Assembly: GCA_964465355.1 (NCBI GenBank)
Contig: CAYXJZ010000005.1
Span: forward strand, 6,543-70,542
Origin: JAABTL01 sp964465355
Lineage (GTDB): Bacteria; Deinococcota; Deinococci; Deinococcales; Trueperaceae
DNA length: 64,000 nt
Direction: 5' to 3'
The translations under genes and the position numbers were made by a program. Under the pieces are notes generated by a model, which saw only the letters and a list, made by a program, of their open reading frames with translations, had not been told where the DNA came from and searched no databases. Of the stretch, positions 1 through 7,081 are shown piece after piece (positions within the stretch are counted from its first letter, which is position 1; each line of letters starts with the position of its first letter).

Positions 1-271
1 GGGCCGCCCGGTAGGCCAGGTAGCCATCGCCGCTCTGCGCCAGCTCGTTCATGGCGCCAAGGTCGACGTCGAGCAGGGCGCGGCGGAACTGCCCGTAGCC
101 CAACAGGGGCTCGGCCTGGTAGGGGTCGACCGACACGGCACGCGAGATGGTCAGCGGCCACAGCACGGCCACCGAGCCGAAGAGGACGACGGCCCCCACG
201 ATCAGCTGCACAGCGCCCCTGTTCCGGGCGATGGTCGTCCTTCGGGTGGTGGGGGTGGGCGCACGGCGCAT
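1..271 (-). CDS. N-terminal part of a membrane-anchored protein of unknown function (cut by window edge)
   Basis: An open frame runs from an ATG at 271 off the left edge (90 codons visible). After a basic N-terminus rich in Arg, Pro and Thr there is one hydrophobic stretch (about residues 21-38, around VGAVVLFGSVAVLW), then a polar region containing YQAEPLLGYGQFRRALLD. This looks like a signal anchor with an extracytoplasmic domain. The family is not recognised and the C-terminus is missing. It is divergent from greA. Confidence 0.55.
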   Translation of the reverse strand, partial: MRRAPTPTTRRTTIARNRGAVQLIVGAVVLFGSVAVLWPLTISRAVSVDPYQAEPLLGYGQFRRALLDVDLGAMNELAQSGDGYLAYRAA

Positions 272-369
272 GCCCCCAGCCTAAGCGAGGGCGCTGAACG
301 GGTGCTGAGTCCGGCCGACGCAGGGGTGGACCCGGCTCCCTGCCGCTGCGGACGCTGTCGCCTGAACGC

Positions 370-399
370 TTGGTGTTTCTCATCAACCCGGGGTAAGAT
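370..399 (+). promoter_or_regulatory. Candidate promoter of greA
   Basis: TTGGTG (370-375) and TAAGAT (394-399) are separated by 18 bases, a reasonable sigma-70 type match upstream of greA. Transcription would start near 406 and give a leader of about 105 bases that carries the hairpin at 423-453. Confidence 0.45.
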
Positions 400-422
400 T
401 CGGGCACATTCGGTTCGACCGG

Positions 423-453
423 GCGGCTTGCCCCCTTCGTTGGGGCAAGCCGC
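423..453 (+). other. Perfect 12-bp hairpin in the greA leader
   Basis: GCGGCTTGCCCC (423-434) pairs perfectly with GGGGCAAGCCGC (442-453) around a 7-base loop, CTTCGTT. No T-run follows, so it is not a textbook terminator. It lies between the candidate promoter and the greA start and could be an attenuator-like or RNA-stability element. Confidence 0.6.
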
Positions 454-510
454 TTCCTAGCCACGAAGAACGCTCAGCCAGGCCCACTGCGGGCCCCACG
501 GAGGCATGCC

Positions 511-984
511 ATGACGCGCATCGTTCGATTGACTCAAGAGGGATACGACCGCCTCAGGGCGACCCTGGCGCAGGAGCACGTTCGCCTGGACGAGGCAACC
601 CAGATCCTTCAAGGGTTGACGGGTTCCAGCGACGACTACGACGATTCCGGTCTCGAAGACGCCAAGCAGGAGAAGGCGCGCATCGAGAACCGCATCGACG
701 ACCTGGAGGACCAGCTCGCCCGCGCCGAGATCATCCAGGCCGAGGCAGGCGGCGGCCGCATCGACCTTGGCGCCATGGTGACCCTGCGCGAGGACGGCCG
801 CAAGGCCGACCGCCAGGTGCAGGTGGTCTCACCGGTCGAGGCCGGCGTGCTGGAGGGCGACGTGCCCAAGGTCTCCGACGAGTCGCCGCTCGGCAAAGCC
901 CTGATCGGGCGACGGGTCGGGGACACGGTGAAGGTGGAGGTCGGGAGCAATACCAAGGCCTACAAGGTGGTGGCTGTCGGGTAG
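511..984 (+). CDS. greA: Transcription elongation factor GreA/GreB family
   Basis: This 157-residue protein rescues backtracked RNA polymerase by stimulating its transcript-cleavage activity. Residues 1-75 form the expected coiled coil, with an acidic tip at DDYDD (41-45), and residues 80-157 match the FKBP-like C-terminal domain (VSDESPLGKALIGRRVGDTV). Length is normal for the family. The start ATG is preceded by GGAGG. The acidic tip differs in wording from the E. coli GreA tip but keeps the acidic residues needed for Mg2+ delivery. GreA and GreB cannot be separated with certainty by eye. It stands alone, with lysS downstream after a 277-base palindromic spacer. Confidence 0.9.
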   Translation: MTRIVRLTQEGYDRLRATLAQEHVRLDEATQILQGLTGSSDDYDDSGLEDAKQEKARIENRIDDLEDQLARAEIIQAEAGGGRIDLGAMVTLREDGRKADRQVQVVSPVEAGVLEGDVPKVSDESPLGKALIGRRVGDTVKVEVGSNTKAYKVVAVG

Positions 985-994
985 GTGTTGGGGC

Positions 995-1068
995 GGCAGG
1001 GGGGAAGGCCGGCGGGGACGTGACGACTGGACTACGTCTGAACGTCCCCGCCGGCCTTCCCCCCTGCC
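995..1068. repeat. Perfect 74-bp palindromic element, copy 1
   Basis: Arms 995-1020 and 1043-1068 are perfect 26-base inverted repeats around a 22-base loop at 1021-1042. The innermost 7 bases of each arm (GGGGACG / CGTCCCC) and the whole loop are shared with copy 2 at 1157-1230, in inverted orientation. The outer 19 bases of the arms are private to this copy. It begins just after the greA stop codon. Confidence 0.9.
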
Positions 1069-1103
1069 TTGCGAGCTCCTCCACAAGCAAGCTCCTTGTA
1101 GGC

Positions 1104-1127
1104 GCGTGCGAGCGGGCGTGCGAGCGG
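1104..1127. repeat. 12-base tandem repeat between the two palindromes
   Basis: GCGTGCGAGCGG occurs twice head to tail (1104-1115, 1116-1127). It lies in the 88-base spacer separating the two palindromic elements; no function is evident. Confidence 0.75.
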
Positions 1128-1156
1128 CCCTGCGCGACTTCCCCTTCGATCCACAA

Positions 1157-1230
1157 GGGCGTGGGGCAGCCTCATGGGGACGTTCAGACGTAGTCCAGTC
1201 GTCACGTCCCCATGAGGCTGCCCCACGCCC
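1157..1230. repeat. Perfect 74-bp palindromic element, copy 2
   Basis: Arms 1157-1182 and 1205-1230 are perfect 26-base inverted repeats around a 22-base loop at 1183-1204. The 36-base core (1176-1211) is exactly the reverse complement of the core of copy 1 (1014-1049), while the outer 19 bases of the arms are unrelated to those of copy 1. In one transcript the two loops would be fully complementary. The element ends 16 bases before the -10 box of lysS. Confidence 0.9.
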
Positions 1231-1246
1231 GCCACCCGTCACCACG

Positions 1247-1261
1247 TAGACTGGGCAGGTT
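1247..1261 (+). promoter_or_regulatory. Leaderless -10 box of lysS
   Basis: TAGACT (1247-1252) is followed by 9 bases and the ATG of lysS, with no ribosome binding site. This is the spacing seen for leaderless mRNAs throughout the window. No clear -35 is seen; the upstream palindrome occupies that place. Confidence 0.55.
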
Positions 1262-2755
1262 ATGTCAGAGACCTCGCTGCAGGAGCAGCGTGAACAACGC
1301 ATCAAGAACCTGAGCCAGTTGCAAGAGCGCGGCTATGAGCCCTACCCGTATGCCTACCGCGCCACCGTCACTGCTGCTGCACTCCAGGCCGAGAAGGTGG
1401 GCGCGCAGCCCGGCGATGCATGGCCAGAGGAGCGGCACGTCTTCGCCGGCCGCATGATGACCGTGCGGCGCATGGGCAAGGTGGCCTTCGCCACGCTGCA
1501 GGACGCCAGTGGGCGGTTGCAGGCCTTCTTCCAGCGCGATCGGTTGCCGGAGACCTACGCCGACCTCAAGGCCATCGACCTGGGTGACTGGTTGGAGGTG
1601 GAGGGCACGCCCTTCGTCACCAAGACCGGCGAGCTCTCCATCCTGGTGGACGGCTTCCGGCCCTTGGTGAAGTCGCTGCGACCACTGCCCGACAAGTTCC
1701 ACGGCCTGACCGAGAAGGAAGCGCGCTACCGCCAGCGGCACCTCGACCTGATGACCGACCCACAGGTGCGCCGCGCCTTCGTGCTGCGCAGCCGCGCCAC
1801 CTCTTTCGTGCGCCGCTACCTGGACGACCTTGGCTTCCTCGAGGTGGAGACCCCGGTGCTGCAGGCGGTGCCGGGCGGCGCCGACGCGCGTCCCTTCCTC
1901 ACGCACCACAACGCGCTCGACCACGATTTCCACCTGCGCATCAGCCTGGAGCTCTACCTCAAGCGGCTGGTGGTGGGCGGCTTCGAAGCGGTCTACGAGA
2001 TCGGCAAGAACTTCCGCAACGAGGGCATCAGCTACAAGCACAACCCCGAGTACACGATGCTGGAGCTGTACTGGGCGGGCAAGGACTACCTGGACATCCT
2101 TGCGCTGGTCGAGGACCTCTACGCCAAGCTGACCACCGAGCTGCTTGGCAGCACCAAGGTGCCCTACCAGGGGCGGGTGCTCGACTTCACGCCCCCCTGG
2201 CCACGGGTGGACTACACGACGGGCCTCGCCGAACGCGCCGGCATCGACTTCGACCTGCTGGACGAGGCCAAGCTGCGCGCCTGGACCGCGGAGCGTCACC
2301 CACGCAAGGGAGGCGACGGGCCCGCGCTGAGCGAACAGCCCTTCCACCAGCTCATCGCCAAGCTCTACGACATCTACTTGGAGCCCGATCTGGTCCAGCC
2401 CACCTTCGTCATGGACCACCCCCTGCTCATCAGCCCGCTGGCCAAGGCGCACCGCTCGCGCCCCGGCCTGGTCGAGCGCTTCGAGCCGGTGGTGGTGGGC
2501 ATGGAGCTGGGCAACGCCTTCAGTGAGCTCAACGACCCCATCGACCAACGCCGCCGCTTCGAGGAGCAGATGGCCCGCCGGGAGGCCGGCGACGACGAGG
2601 CGCAGCCACTGGACGAGGAGTTCCTCGAGGCGCTGGAGTACGGCATGCCGCCTGTGGGTGGCTTAGGCCTCGGCATCGACCGCATGGCCATGCTGCTGGC
2701 CGACGTGCCGTCGATCCGGGACGTGGTGCTGTTCCCCTTGATGCGGCCGGGTTGA
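1262..2755 (+). CDS. lysS: Lysyl-tRNA synthetase, class II
   Basis: It charges tRNA-Lys with lysine in the cytoplasm. The 497-residue protein has the N-terminal OB-fold anticodon-binding domain (about 55-145), class II motif 1 (about 175-200, ending FLEVETPVLQ), motif 2 with FRNEG at 251-255 followed by KHNPEYTMLE, and motif 3 GLGLGIDRM near the C-terminus. Length is normal. No Shine-Dalgarno is visible; TAGACT lies 9 bases before the ATG, so it is probably leaderless. It is a single gene with the paired palindromes upstream. Confidence 0.96.
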   Translation: MSETSLQEQREQRIKNLSQLQERGYEPYPYAYRATVTAAALQAEKVGAQPGDAWPEERHVFAGRMMTVRRMGKVAFATLQDASGRLQAFFQRDRLPETYADLKAIDLGDWLEVEGTPFVTKTGELSILVDGFRPLVKSLRPLPDKFHGLTEKEARYRQRHLDLMTDPQVRRAFVLRSRATSFVRRYLDDLGFLEVETPVLQAVPGGADARPFLTHHNALDHDFHLRISLELYLKRLVVGGFEAVYEIGKNFRNEGISYKHNPEYTMLELYWAGKDYLDILALVEDLYAKLTTELLGSTKVPYQGRVLDFTPPWPRVDYTTGLAERAGIDFDLLDEAKLRAWTAERHPRKGGDGPALSEQPFHQLIAKLYDIYLEPDLVQPTFVMDHPLLISPLAKAHRSRPGLVERFEPVVVGMELGNAFSELNDPIDQRRRFEEQMARREAGDDEAQPLDEEFLEALEYGMPPVGGLGLGIDRMAMLLADVPSIRDVVLFPLMRPG

Positions 2756-3092
2756 CCGACGCTGCCGGGGCAGCTGACTGTGCGATCAGCTGGTGTATCC
2801 ACTAGAGAGGGGCGAGATCATGACGAGTTGGGGAGCCATGATCGCCACCGATGACGGCATGCTGAAGAGGCGCGGACGCTGCTGTGGCTGCCGCGCCGAA
2901 CCTTCTTGGCGGTGGGTTCACTGGATCAGCGCTCCACGAGGTTCAGCCAAGGAGTGCCATCCCTGACACCTCTTCCATGCGGCCTTGGCAGCTGCCTAGC
3001 TCGCACATGGCCGAGAGCTCGGTTGGGCTAGACTGCTTCTGTGCAGTGCAGATGACGCATGAGCGTCATCGTGGAATGGAGGTCGACGAGTC
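2756..3092. other. Intergenic region after lysS, possibly gene remnants
   Basis: This 337-base stretch has no convincing gene. It holds a weak 7-bp hairpin (CAGCTGA 2771-2777 / TCAGCTG 2786-2792, no T-run) after lysS, one short open frame (2820-2966) and a TAGACT box near 3027 that could serve the next operon. Base composition drops here compared with the housekeeping genes. Confidence 0.4.
2820..2966 (+). CDS. Possible small open reading frame, 48 residues, unknown
   Basis: ATG at 2820 follows GAGGGGCGAGATC, a passable ribosome binding site, and the frame ends with TGA at 2966. The peptide is rich in Cys, Arg and Trp (GRCCGCRAEPSWRWVHW) and matches nothing I recognise. It may be a remnant or chance. 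It sits just upstream of the lower-GC DUF2188 pair. Confidence 0.2.
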   Translation: MTSWGAMIATDDGMLKRRGRCCGCRAEPSWRWVHWISAPRGSAKECHP

Positions 3093-3317
3093 ATGGCGAA
3101 GAAAGGCCAACATGTGGTGCCTCGTGGGGACCAGTGGGGTGTTCGCAAGTCGGGGGCCTCGAAGGTCACGAGCTTGCATCCGACCCAGAAGTCGGCGATC
3201 GAAGCAGCACGCCAGACGGCGATCAACCAACGGGCAGAACTCTACATTCACGGCGAGGACGGCCGGATCCGCGAGCGGAACTCGTACGGTAACGACCCGC
3301 ATCCGCCCAAGGGTTAA
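3093..3317 (+). CDS. DUF2188 domain protein
   Basis: This 74-residue protein is essentially one DUF2188 domain: HVVPRGDQWGVRKSG, then TQKSAIEAARQTAINQ and the typical ending HGEDGRIRERNSYGNDPHPPKG split across residues 53-74. The family is small, soluble and of unknown biochemical role. The ATG follows GGAGG with good spacing. Its stop codon lies 6 bases before the start of the next gene, so the two form an operon. GC is visibly lower than in the flanking housekeeping genes, suggesting acquisition by transfer. Confidence 0.85.
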   Translation: MAKKGQHVVPRGDQWGVRKSGASKVTSLHPTQKSAIEAARQTAINQRAELYIHGEDGRIRERNSYGNDPHPPKG

Positions 3318-3323
3318 TGGCAC

Positions 3324-3986
3324 GTGCCTCCGTTCGATCGGTCGGTTTTCATCAACTGTCCGTTCGATGAGGCGTACGAGCCCATCCTCCAAGCGGTGGC
3401 GTTCTGTGTCGTGTTCATGGGGTTCCACCCGCGCTTAGCACCGGAAGAGGCGGACAACGCGAAGCCTCGGTTGAAGAGGATCCTGAAACTCATCAAGGGG
3501 TCGAAGTACGGAATCCATGACCTCTCAAGGTCACGGCCCGATCCTGGAACGGAGTTCGCTCGGTTGAACATGCCGTTCGAGCTAGGCTTGGACTTCGCTT
3601 GTCGAGCGTTCGCTCGGGGCCGGTGCGCCTCCAAAGCCATCCTGGTTCTAGAACATGATTCTCACGACTCGAAGCGGGCTCTATCAGACATTTCGGGATG
3701 GGATGTCAGCGCCCATGGGTCCGAGTACCAGAAAGCCGTCCGGGAAGTCAGAAGGTGGCTGGTGGCCAAGGCAGGTGCGTGTCGCGTCGGCCCAAGCAAG
3801 ATCCTCAGTAGGTACGAGGACTTCCAGGCCTGGTACTGGGAGCACCAGCGGGCGACTGGTGCTTCGGATGACGACATCAAGGCGTACCCGACGGTCGAGA
3901 TGATCGAGGCCATGGAGGAATGGAAGTTGGCAGAGGCATCGTCGGACTCGACCGTAGGTCGGGAAGGTATCGCCCCGCACATCTAG
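3324..3986 (+). CDS. TIR/nucleoside-deoxyribosyltransferase-like Rossmann protein, unnamed family
   Basis: The 220-residue protein begins with GTG (VPPFDRS); the ATG at 3317 is in another frame. Visible landmarks are FINCPFD (9-15) after the first strand, YGIHDLS (62-68) and RLNMPFELGLD (80-90), then a strand AILVLEHD. This order, with a Glu (E86) in an FELG motif, resembles the TIR and nucleoside 2-deoxyribosyltransferase superfamily, where that Glu is catalytic. I infer a possible NAD or nucleoside glycosidase, which would fit a defence or conflict role with DUF2188. Family and activity are not established. Low GC and codon use set the pair apart. Confidence 0.6.
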   Translation: MPPFDRSVFINCPFDEAYEPILQAVAFCVVFMGFHPRLAPEEADNAKPRLKRILKLIKGSKYGIHDLSRSRPDPGTEFARLNMPFELGLDFACRAFARGRCASKAILVLEHDSHDSKRALSDISGWDVSAHGSEYQKAVREVRRWLVAKAGACRVGPSKILSRYEDFQAWYWEHQRATGASDDDIKAYPTVEMIEAMEEWKLAEASSDSTVGREGIAPHI

Positions 3987-4052
3987 GGCCTGCTACGACG
4001 TAGGACGCCGCAACCACACCTCCTACTGGGTGCGCTCAGCCGACCGCCAGGC

Positions 4053-4571
4053 TCAGGGCTGGTAGCAGTCCATCGACGCCAGCGTCGCGTTGATCCCCAC
4101 CGGCCTGACCTGATAGGTGAGGCTGGCCCGGTCATCGCGGGTGGTCTCGATGCGCAGGATCAGGTTCTGGGTGGTCCGCAGGGTGGTGAGCAGCGTCCGT
4201 CCCGTATCGGCGTCTGGGCCGACCGAGGTGAGGTCGTCGAGCACCGACCAGGTGCCGGTCACGGCGGGCTCGCCGTCGGCCCGGTAGTGCACCGTCACGC
4301 TGCCGATGGCGCCCACGTTGGTGCCGGCGCCGAAGGCCAGTCGCACGCCGTCGATCTCGCCGCCGCAGACGACGAAGAGCACACCACCGTCGGTGGACTC
4401 TGGCGCCTCGTGGGCGGTCACGTAGGCGTAGGAGATGTCCGCGTCGGTGATCAGGTCGGTGCGCTGGACGTAGGCCCATGGACCGATCATGACGGGTTGG
4501 GCGATCACCATGCCGATGGCCAGGGTCGCCAACAGCGCGACCAGCCGACGCACGCTCCTGGAGGGGGACAT
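4053..4571 (-). CDS. Secreted protein of unknown function
   Basis: The start chosen is the ATG at 4571 (MSPSRSVRRLVALL), because TACCAT lies 6 bases upstream, the leaderless pattern; a longer open frame extends upstream but overlaps the amylase gene. The 172-residue protein has a basic N-terminus and a hydrophobic segment ending near VIAQP (signal peptide or anchor), then a polar beta-rich domain with two cysteines (VVCGGEIDGV and the C-terminal SMDCYQP). The family is not recognised. It is divergent from the GH13 gene. Confidence 0.65.
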   Translation of the reverse strand: MSPSRSVRRLVALLATLAIGMVIAQPVMIGPWAYVQRTDLITDADISYAYVTAHEAPESTDGGVLFVVCGGEIDGVRLAFGAGTNVGAIGSVTVHYRADGEPAVTGTWSVLDDLTSVGPDADTGRTLLTTLRTTQNLILRIETTRDDRASLTYQVRPVGINATLASMDCYQP

Positions 4572-4652
4572 GGGCAGATGGTAGCTCATGAGAGGCCGGA
4601 GGCCAAGGTGGGGGCCGGTGGGCGGATGCGCACTCGGTATAGAGTCTCCCCC

Positions 4653-6110
4653 ATGCTCAACGAAGTCACGACCCCCGACTGGGTCAAGCACGCCGTCTTC
4701 TACCAGGTCTTCCCCGACCGCTTCGCCAAGAGCGAGCGCGTCCCCAAGCCGGGCGGCCTCGAGGACTGGGACGCCCCGCCCACCCACCACGGCTACAAGG
4801 GCGGCGACCTGCGCGGCCTGGCGGAGCGGCTGGACCACCTGAGCGATCTCGGCATCACCGCCATCTACCTCAACCCCGTCTTCCAGTCGGCCAGCAACCA
4901 CCGTTACCACACCCATGACTACTTCCGCGTCGACCCCATGCTGGGCGGTGACGACGCGCTGCGCGAGCTGCTGGACGCGGCCCACGGCCGTGGCATGAAG
5001 GTGATCCTGGACGGCGTGTTCAACCATGCAAGCCGCGGTTTCTTCCAGTTCAACGACCTGCTGGAGAACGGCGCCGCCTCGGTCTACCGTGACTGGTGGC
5101 ACGTCAACGGCTTCCCCCTCGGCGCCTATGGCGAAGGTGACGGCCAGTTGCGCTACAGCGCCTGGTGGGGCATCCCGGCGCTGCCCAAGTTCAACACCGA
5201 CCTGCCTGCTGTGCGCGAGTTCCTCTGGTCGGTGGGCGAGCACTGGCTGCGCTTCGGCATCGACGGCTGGCGCCTGGACGTGCCCAACGAGATCGACGAC
5301 GACGAGTTCTGGCGCGAGTTCCGTCGCCGTTGCCTGGCCATCCGCCCCGACGCCTACATCGTGGGCGAGATCTGGACGGAGGCCGAGCGCTGGCTGCAGG
5401 GTGACCAGTTCGACGCGGTGATGAACTACCCGCTTGGCAAGGCTGTCATGGGCCTGGCAGGTCGCTGGGTGAACCAGGAGGAAGTGGGACGCTGCGGTTA
5501 CCACCACATCCCGCACCTGGGTGCACAGGCGGCTGCGGCAGCCCTGACGCGTGAGCTGGAGCGCCATCCCCTGGCCATCACCCAAGCGCAGCTCAACCTC
5601 CTCGGCTCGCACGACACCCCTCGCCTGGCCACCATCCTGGGTGAGGACGCCAACGCCATCGAGTTGGCCACCCTGCTGCAGTTCACCCTGCCTGGGGCGC
5701 CCTGCGTCTACTACGGGGACGAGATCGGCCTCTCAGGCGGCCACGACCCGGCGTGCCGGGCTGGCATGCCGTGGGACCACCACGATCGTTGGGACCAGGC
5801 GCGTCTGACGCACCACCGTCGGCTCATCGAGCTGCGGCGCGAGCACGAGGCGTTGCGCACGGGCAGCGCGGCCTTCTTCCCAGATGGTGATGGATCGCTG
5901 GTCATGCGGCGACGCTTGGGGGCGGAGCAGGTCTGGGTGATGGTCAACGCCCAGGAGCGGGAGGCGGTCTTCGAGTTGCCGGCCGCTAGGCCGGGTGAGG
6001 CGCCACGGCTGCTGTTCGGCGAGGCCTCGGTCCAAGCCGATGGCGATCGCCTGCGCTACCGCCTGCCTGCCAGGTCGGGTTCGGTGTGGAGCGAGGCGCG
6101 CGAGGGCTGA
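4653..6110 (+). CDS. GH13 family alpha-glucan hydrolase (neopullulanase/cyclomaltodextrinase-like)
   Basis: The 485-residue enzyme is a cytoplasmic alpha-amylase-family hydrolase acting on maltodextrins or cyclodextrins. Conserved regions are present: DGVFNH (120-125), GWRLDVPNE with nucleophile D209, VGEIW with acid/base E239, and GSHDTPR with H320 and D321. There is no signal peptide and no N-terminal extra domain as in dimeric neopullulanases, so it is a compact form. TAGAGT lies 7 bases before the ATG, so it is probably leaderless. Exact substrate cannot be read from the sequence. Confidence 0.88.
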   Translation: MLNEVTTPDWVKHAVFYQVFPDRFAKSERVPKPGGLEDWDAPPTHHGYKGGDLRGLAERLDHLSDLGITAIYLNPVFQSASNHRYHTHDYFRVDPMLGGDDALRELLDAAHGRGMKVILDGVFNHASRGFFQFNDLLENGAASVYRDWWHVNGFPLGAYGEGDGQLRYSAWWGIPALPKFNTDLPAVREFLWSVGEHWLRFGIDGWRLDVPNEIDDDEFWREFRRRCLAIRPDAYIVGEIWTEAERWLQGDQFDAVMNYPLGKAVMGLAGRWVNQEEVGRCGYHHIPHLGAQAAAAALTRELERHPLAITQAQLNLLGSHDTPRLATILGEDANAIELATLLQFTLPGAPCVYYGDEIGLSGGHDPACRAGMPWDHHDRWDQARLTHHRRLIELRREHEALRTGSAAFFPDGDGSLVMRRRLGAEQVWVMVNAQEREAVFELPAARPGEAPRLLFGEASVQADGDRLRYRLPARSGSVWSEAREG

Positions 6111-6164
6111 GGCTCGGAGCCTACCGGCCTCGGGCCTGGCTTCGGCCGGAGGACCGCCGCGTCC

Positions 6165-6551
6165 TCAGAGCAGCCAGGCCAGCCCCACCGCCACCAAGCC
6201 GATGGCCGCAGAAGCCAGTGTGATGAGCAGCGCCTTGCGCCGGTCGGCGGCCAGCGCCTGCGGGTCGACGATGGTCTCGGTCTGGCCCACTTGGTCACCG
6301 ACGTTGAACACGCCGCGCATGCCGTAGCCGGTGCAGAAGCCCAAGGCCGCCTGCAGCAGGCCCTGGGCGGCGCCGGCAGCGGGAACGAAGACCACCCAGC
6401 GTAGCCAGGTGGGTGCGCCGCCCCATAGGGCGATCACCAACAGCAGGGCCACGGTCACGGCCGTGGCGGCCCAGCCCATGCGGCGGCGGGTCTGGATCTC
6501 GGCCCGTCCGATGTTGCAGACGCCGGGTGTGTAGCTGACGGTGTTGGCCAT
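6165..6551 (-). CDS. Small conserved membrane protein of unknown function
   Basis: The 128-residue protein starts MANTVSYTPGVCNIGRAEIQ and has about three to four hydrophobic segments (28-45, 50-66, 107-127), with a conserved-looking GFCTGYGMRGVFNVG between them. I have seen the CNIG...E...RRR opening in uncharacterised bacterial membrane proteins but know no function. The ATG is preceded by GGAGG about 9 bases away. It lies downstream of glnK on the same strand, after about 140 bases. Confidence 0.7.
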   Translation of the reverse strand: MANTVSYTPGVCNIGRAEIQTRRRMGWAATAVTVALLLVIALWGGAPTWLRWVVFVPAAGAAQGLLQAALGFCTGYGMRGVFNVGDQVGQTETIVDPQALAADRRKALLITLASAAIGLVAVGLAWLL

Positions 6552-6692
6552 CGTGGACCTGCCTCCATACCCGACGGTGGGTGGGCTTGCCCGTCGGATG
6601 GCCTCGATGCTACGACGGGGTGACCCGACCGGGCGTCGGCGCCGCTGCGACGCCGACGCCCAGCCGGTGGAGGTGGAGGCCGTGGCCCTGGT

Positions 6693-7052
6693 CTAGACCC
6701 CCGCCCCCACCGGCGTCAGCGCCTCGTTGTCCGCCTCGCCGGTGCGGATGCGCACCACGTGGTCAAGCGGCTGGACGAAGATCTTGCCGTCGCCGATGTT
6801 GCCGGTGCGGGCGGACTTGACGATGGCGGCGATGGTCTTCTCCACGAAGGGCTCGGAGACCGCGATCTTGATCTCGATCTTGTCGTGGAACTCGACCAGG
6901 TACTGGCTGCCACGGTACTGCTCGGTGATGCCTGCCTGGCCGCCGTGGCCGCTCACCTTGTTGATGGTGATGCCGCGGACGCCGGCCTTGAACAAGCCTT
7001 CTTTGACTTGTGGTAGTCGCTCGGGTCGGATGATGGCGGTGATCAGCTTCAT
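6693..7052 (-). CDS. glnK: Nitrogen regulatory protein PII (GlnK/GlnB)
   Basis: The 119-residue trimeric signal protein senses ATP/ADP and 2-oxoglutarate and gates ammonium transport. The opening MKLITAIIRPERLPQVK, a T-loop with Tyr51 (RGSQY, the uridylylation or modification site of PII), and the GDGKIFVQPLDHVVRIRTGE B-loop and C-loop region are all present. AGGAG lies 6 bases before the ATG. It follows amt by 29 bases on the same strand, so it is GlnK by context; the order amt then glnK is the reverse of the usual glnK-amtB. Confidence 0.93.
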   Translation of the reverse strand: MKLITAIIRPERLPQVKEGLFKAGVRGITINKVSGHGGQAGITEQYRGSQYLVEFHDKIEIKIAVSEPFVEKTIAAIVKSARTGNIGDGKIFVQPLDHVVRIRTGEADNEALTPVGAGV

Positions 7053-7081
7053 GCTGGCTCCTGTGCTATCGGTCGCGAAGC

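Noticed and set aside
400..455. tRNA-like GGTTCGACC sequence before greA
   Set aside because: No acceptor, D or anticodon stems can be formed around it; the region is better explained by the 12-bp hairpin.
995..1230. Reading the palindromes as ordinary intrinsic terminators
   Set aside because: Stems of 26 bp with 22-base loops and no T-run, sharing an identical core in opposite orientation, do not fit Rho-independent terminators.
3317..3323. ATG overlapping the DUF2188 stop (TAATG) as start of the next gene
   Set aside because: It is in a different frame from the NCPFD-containing protein; the GTG at 3324 is in frame.
4287..4652. Long N-terminal extension of the amylase reading frame
   Set aside because: It overlaps the oppositely oriented secreted-protein gene and reads as His/Gly/Val-rich low-complexity sequence; the ATG at 4653 has a leaderless -10 box and fits the family's N-terminus.
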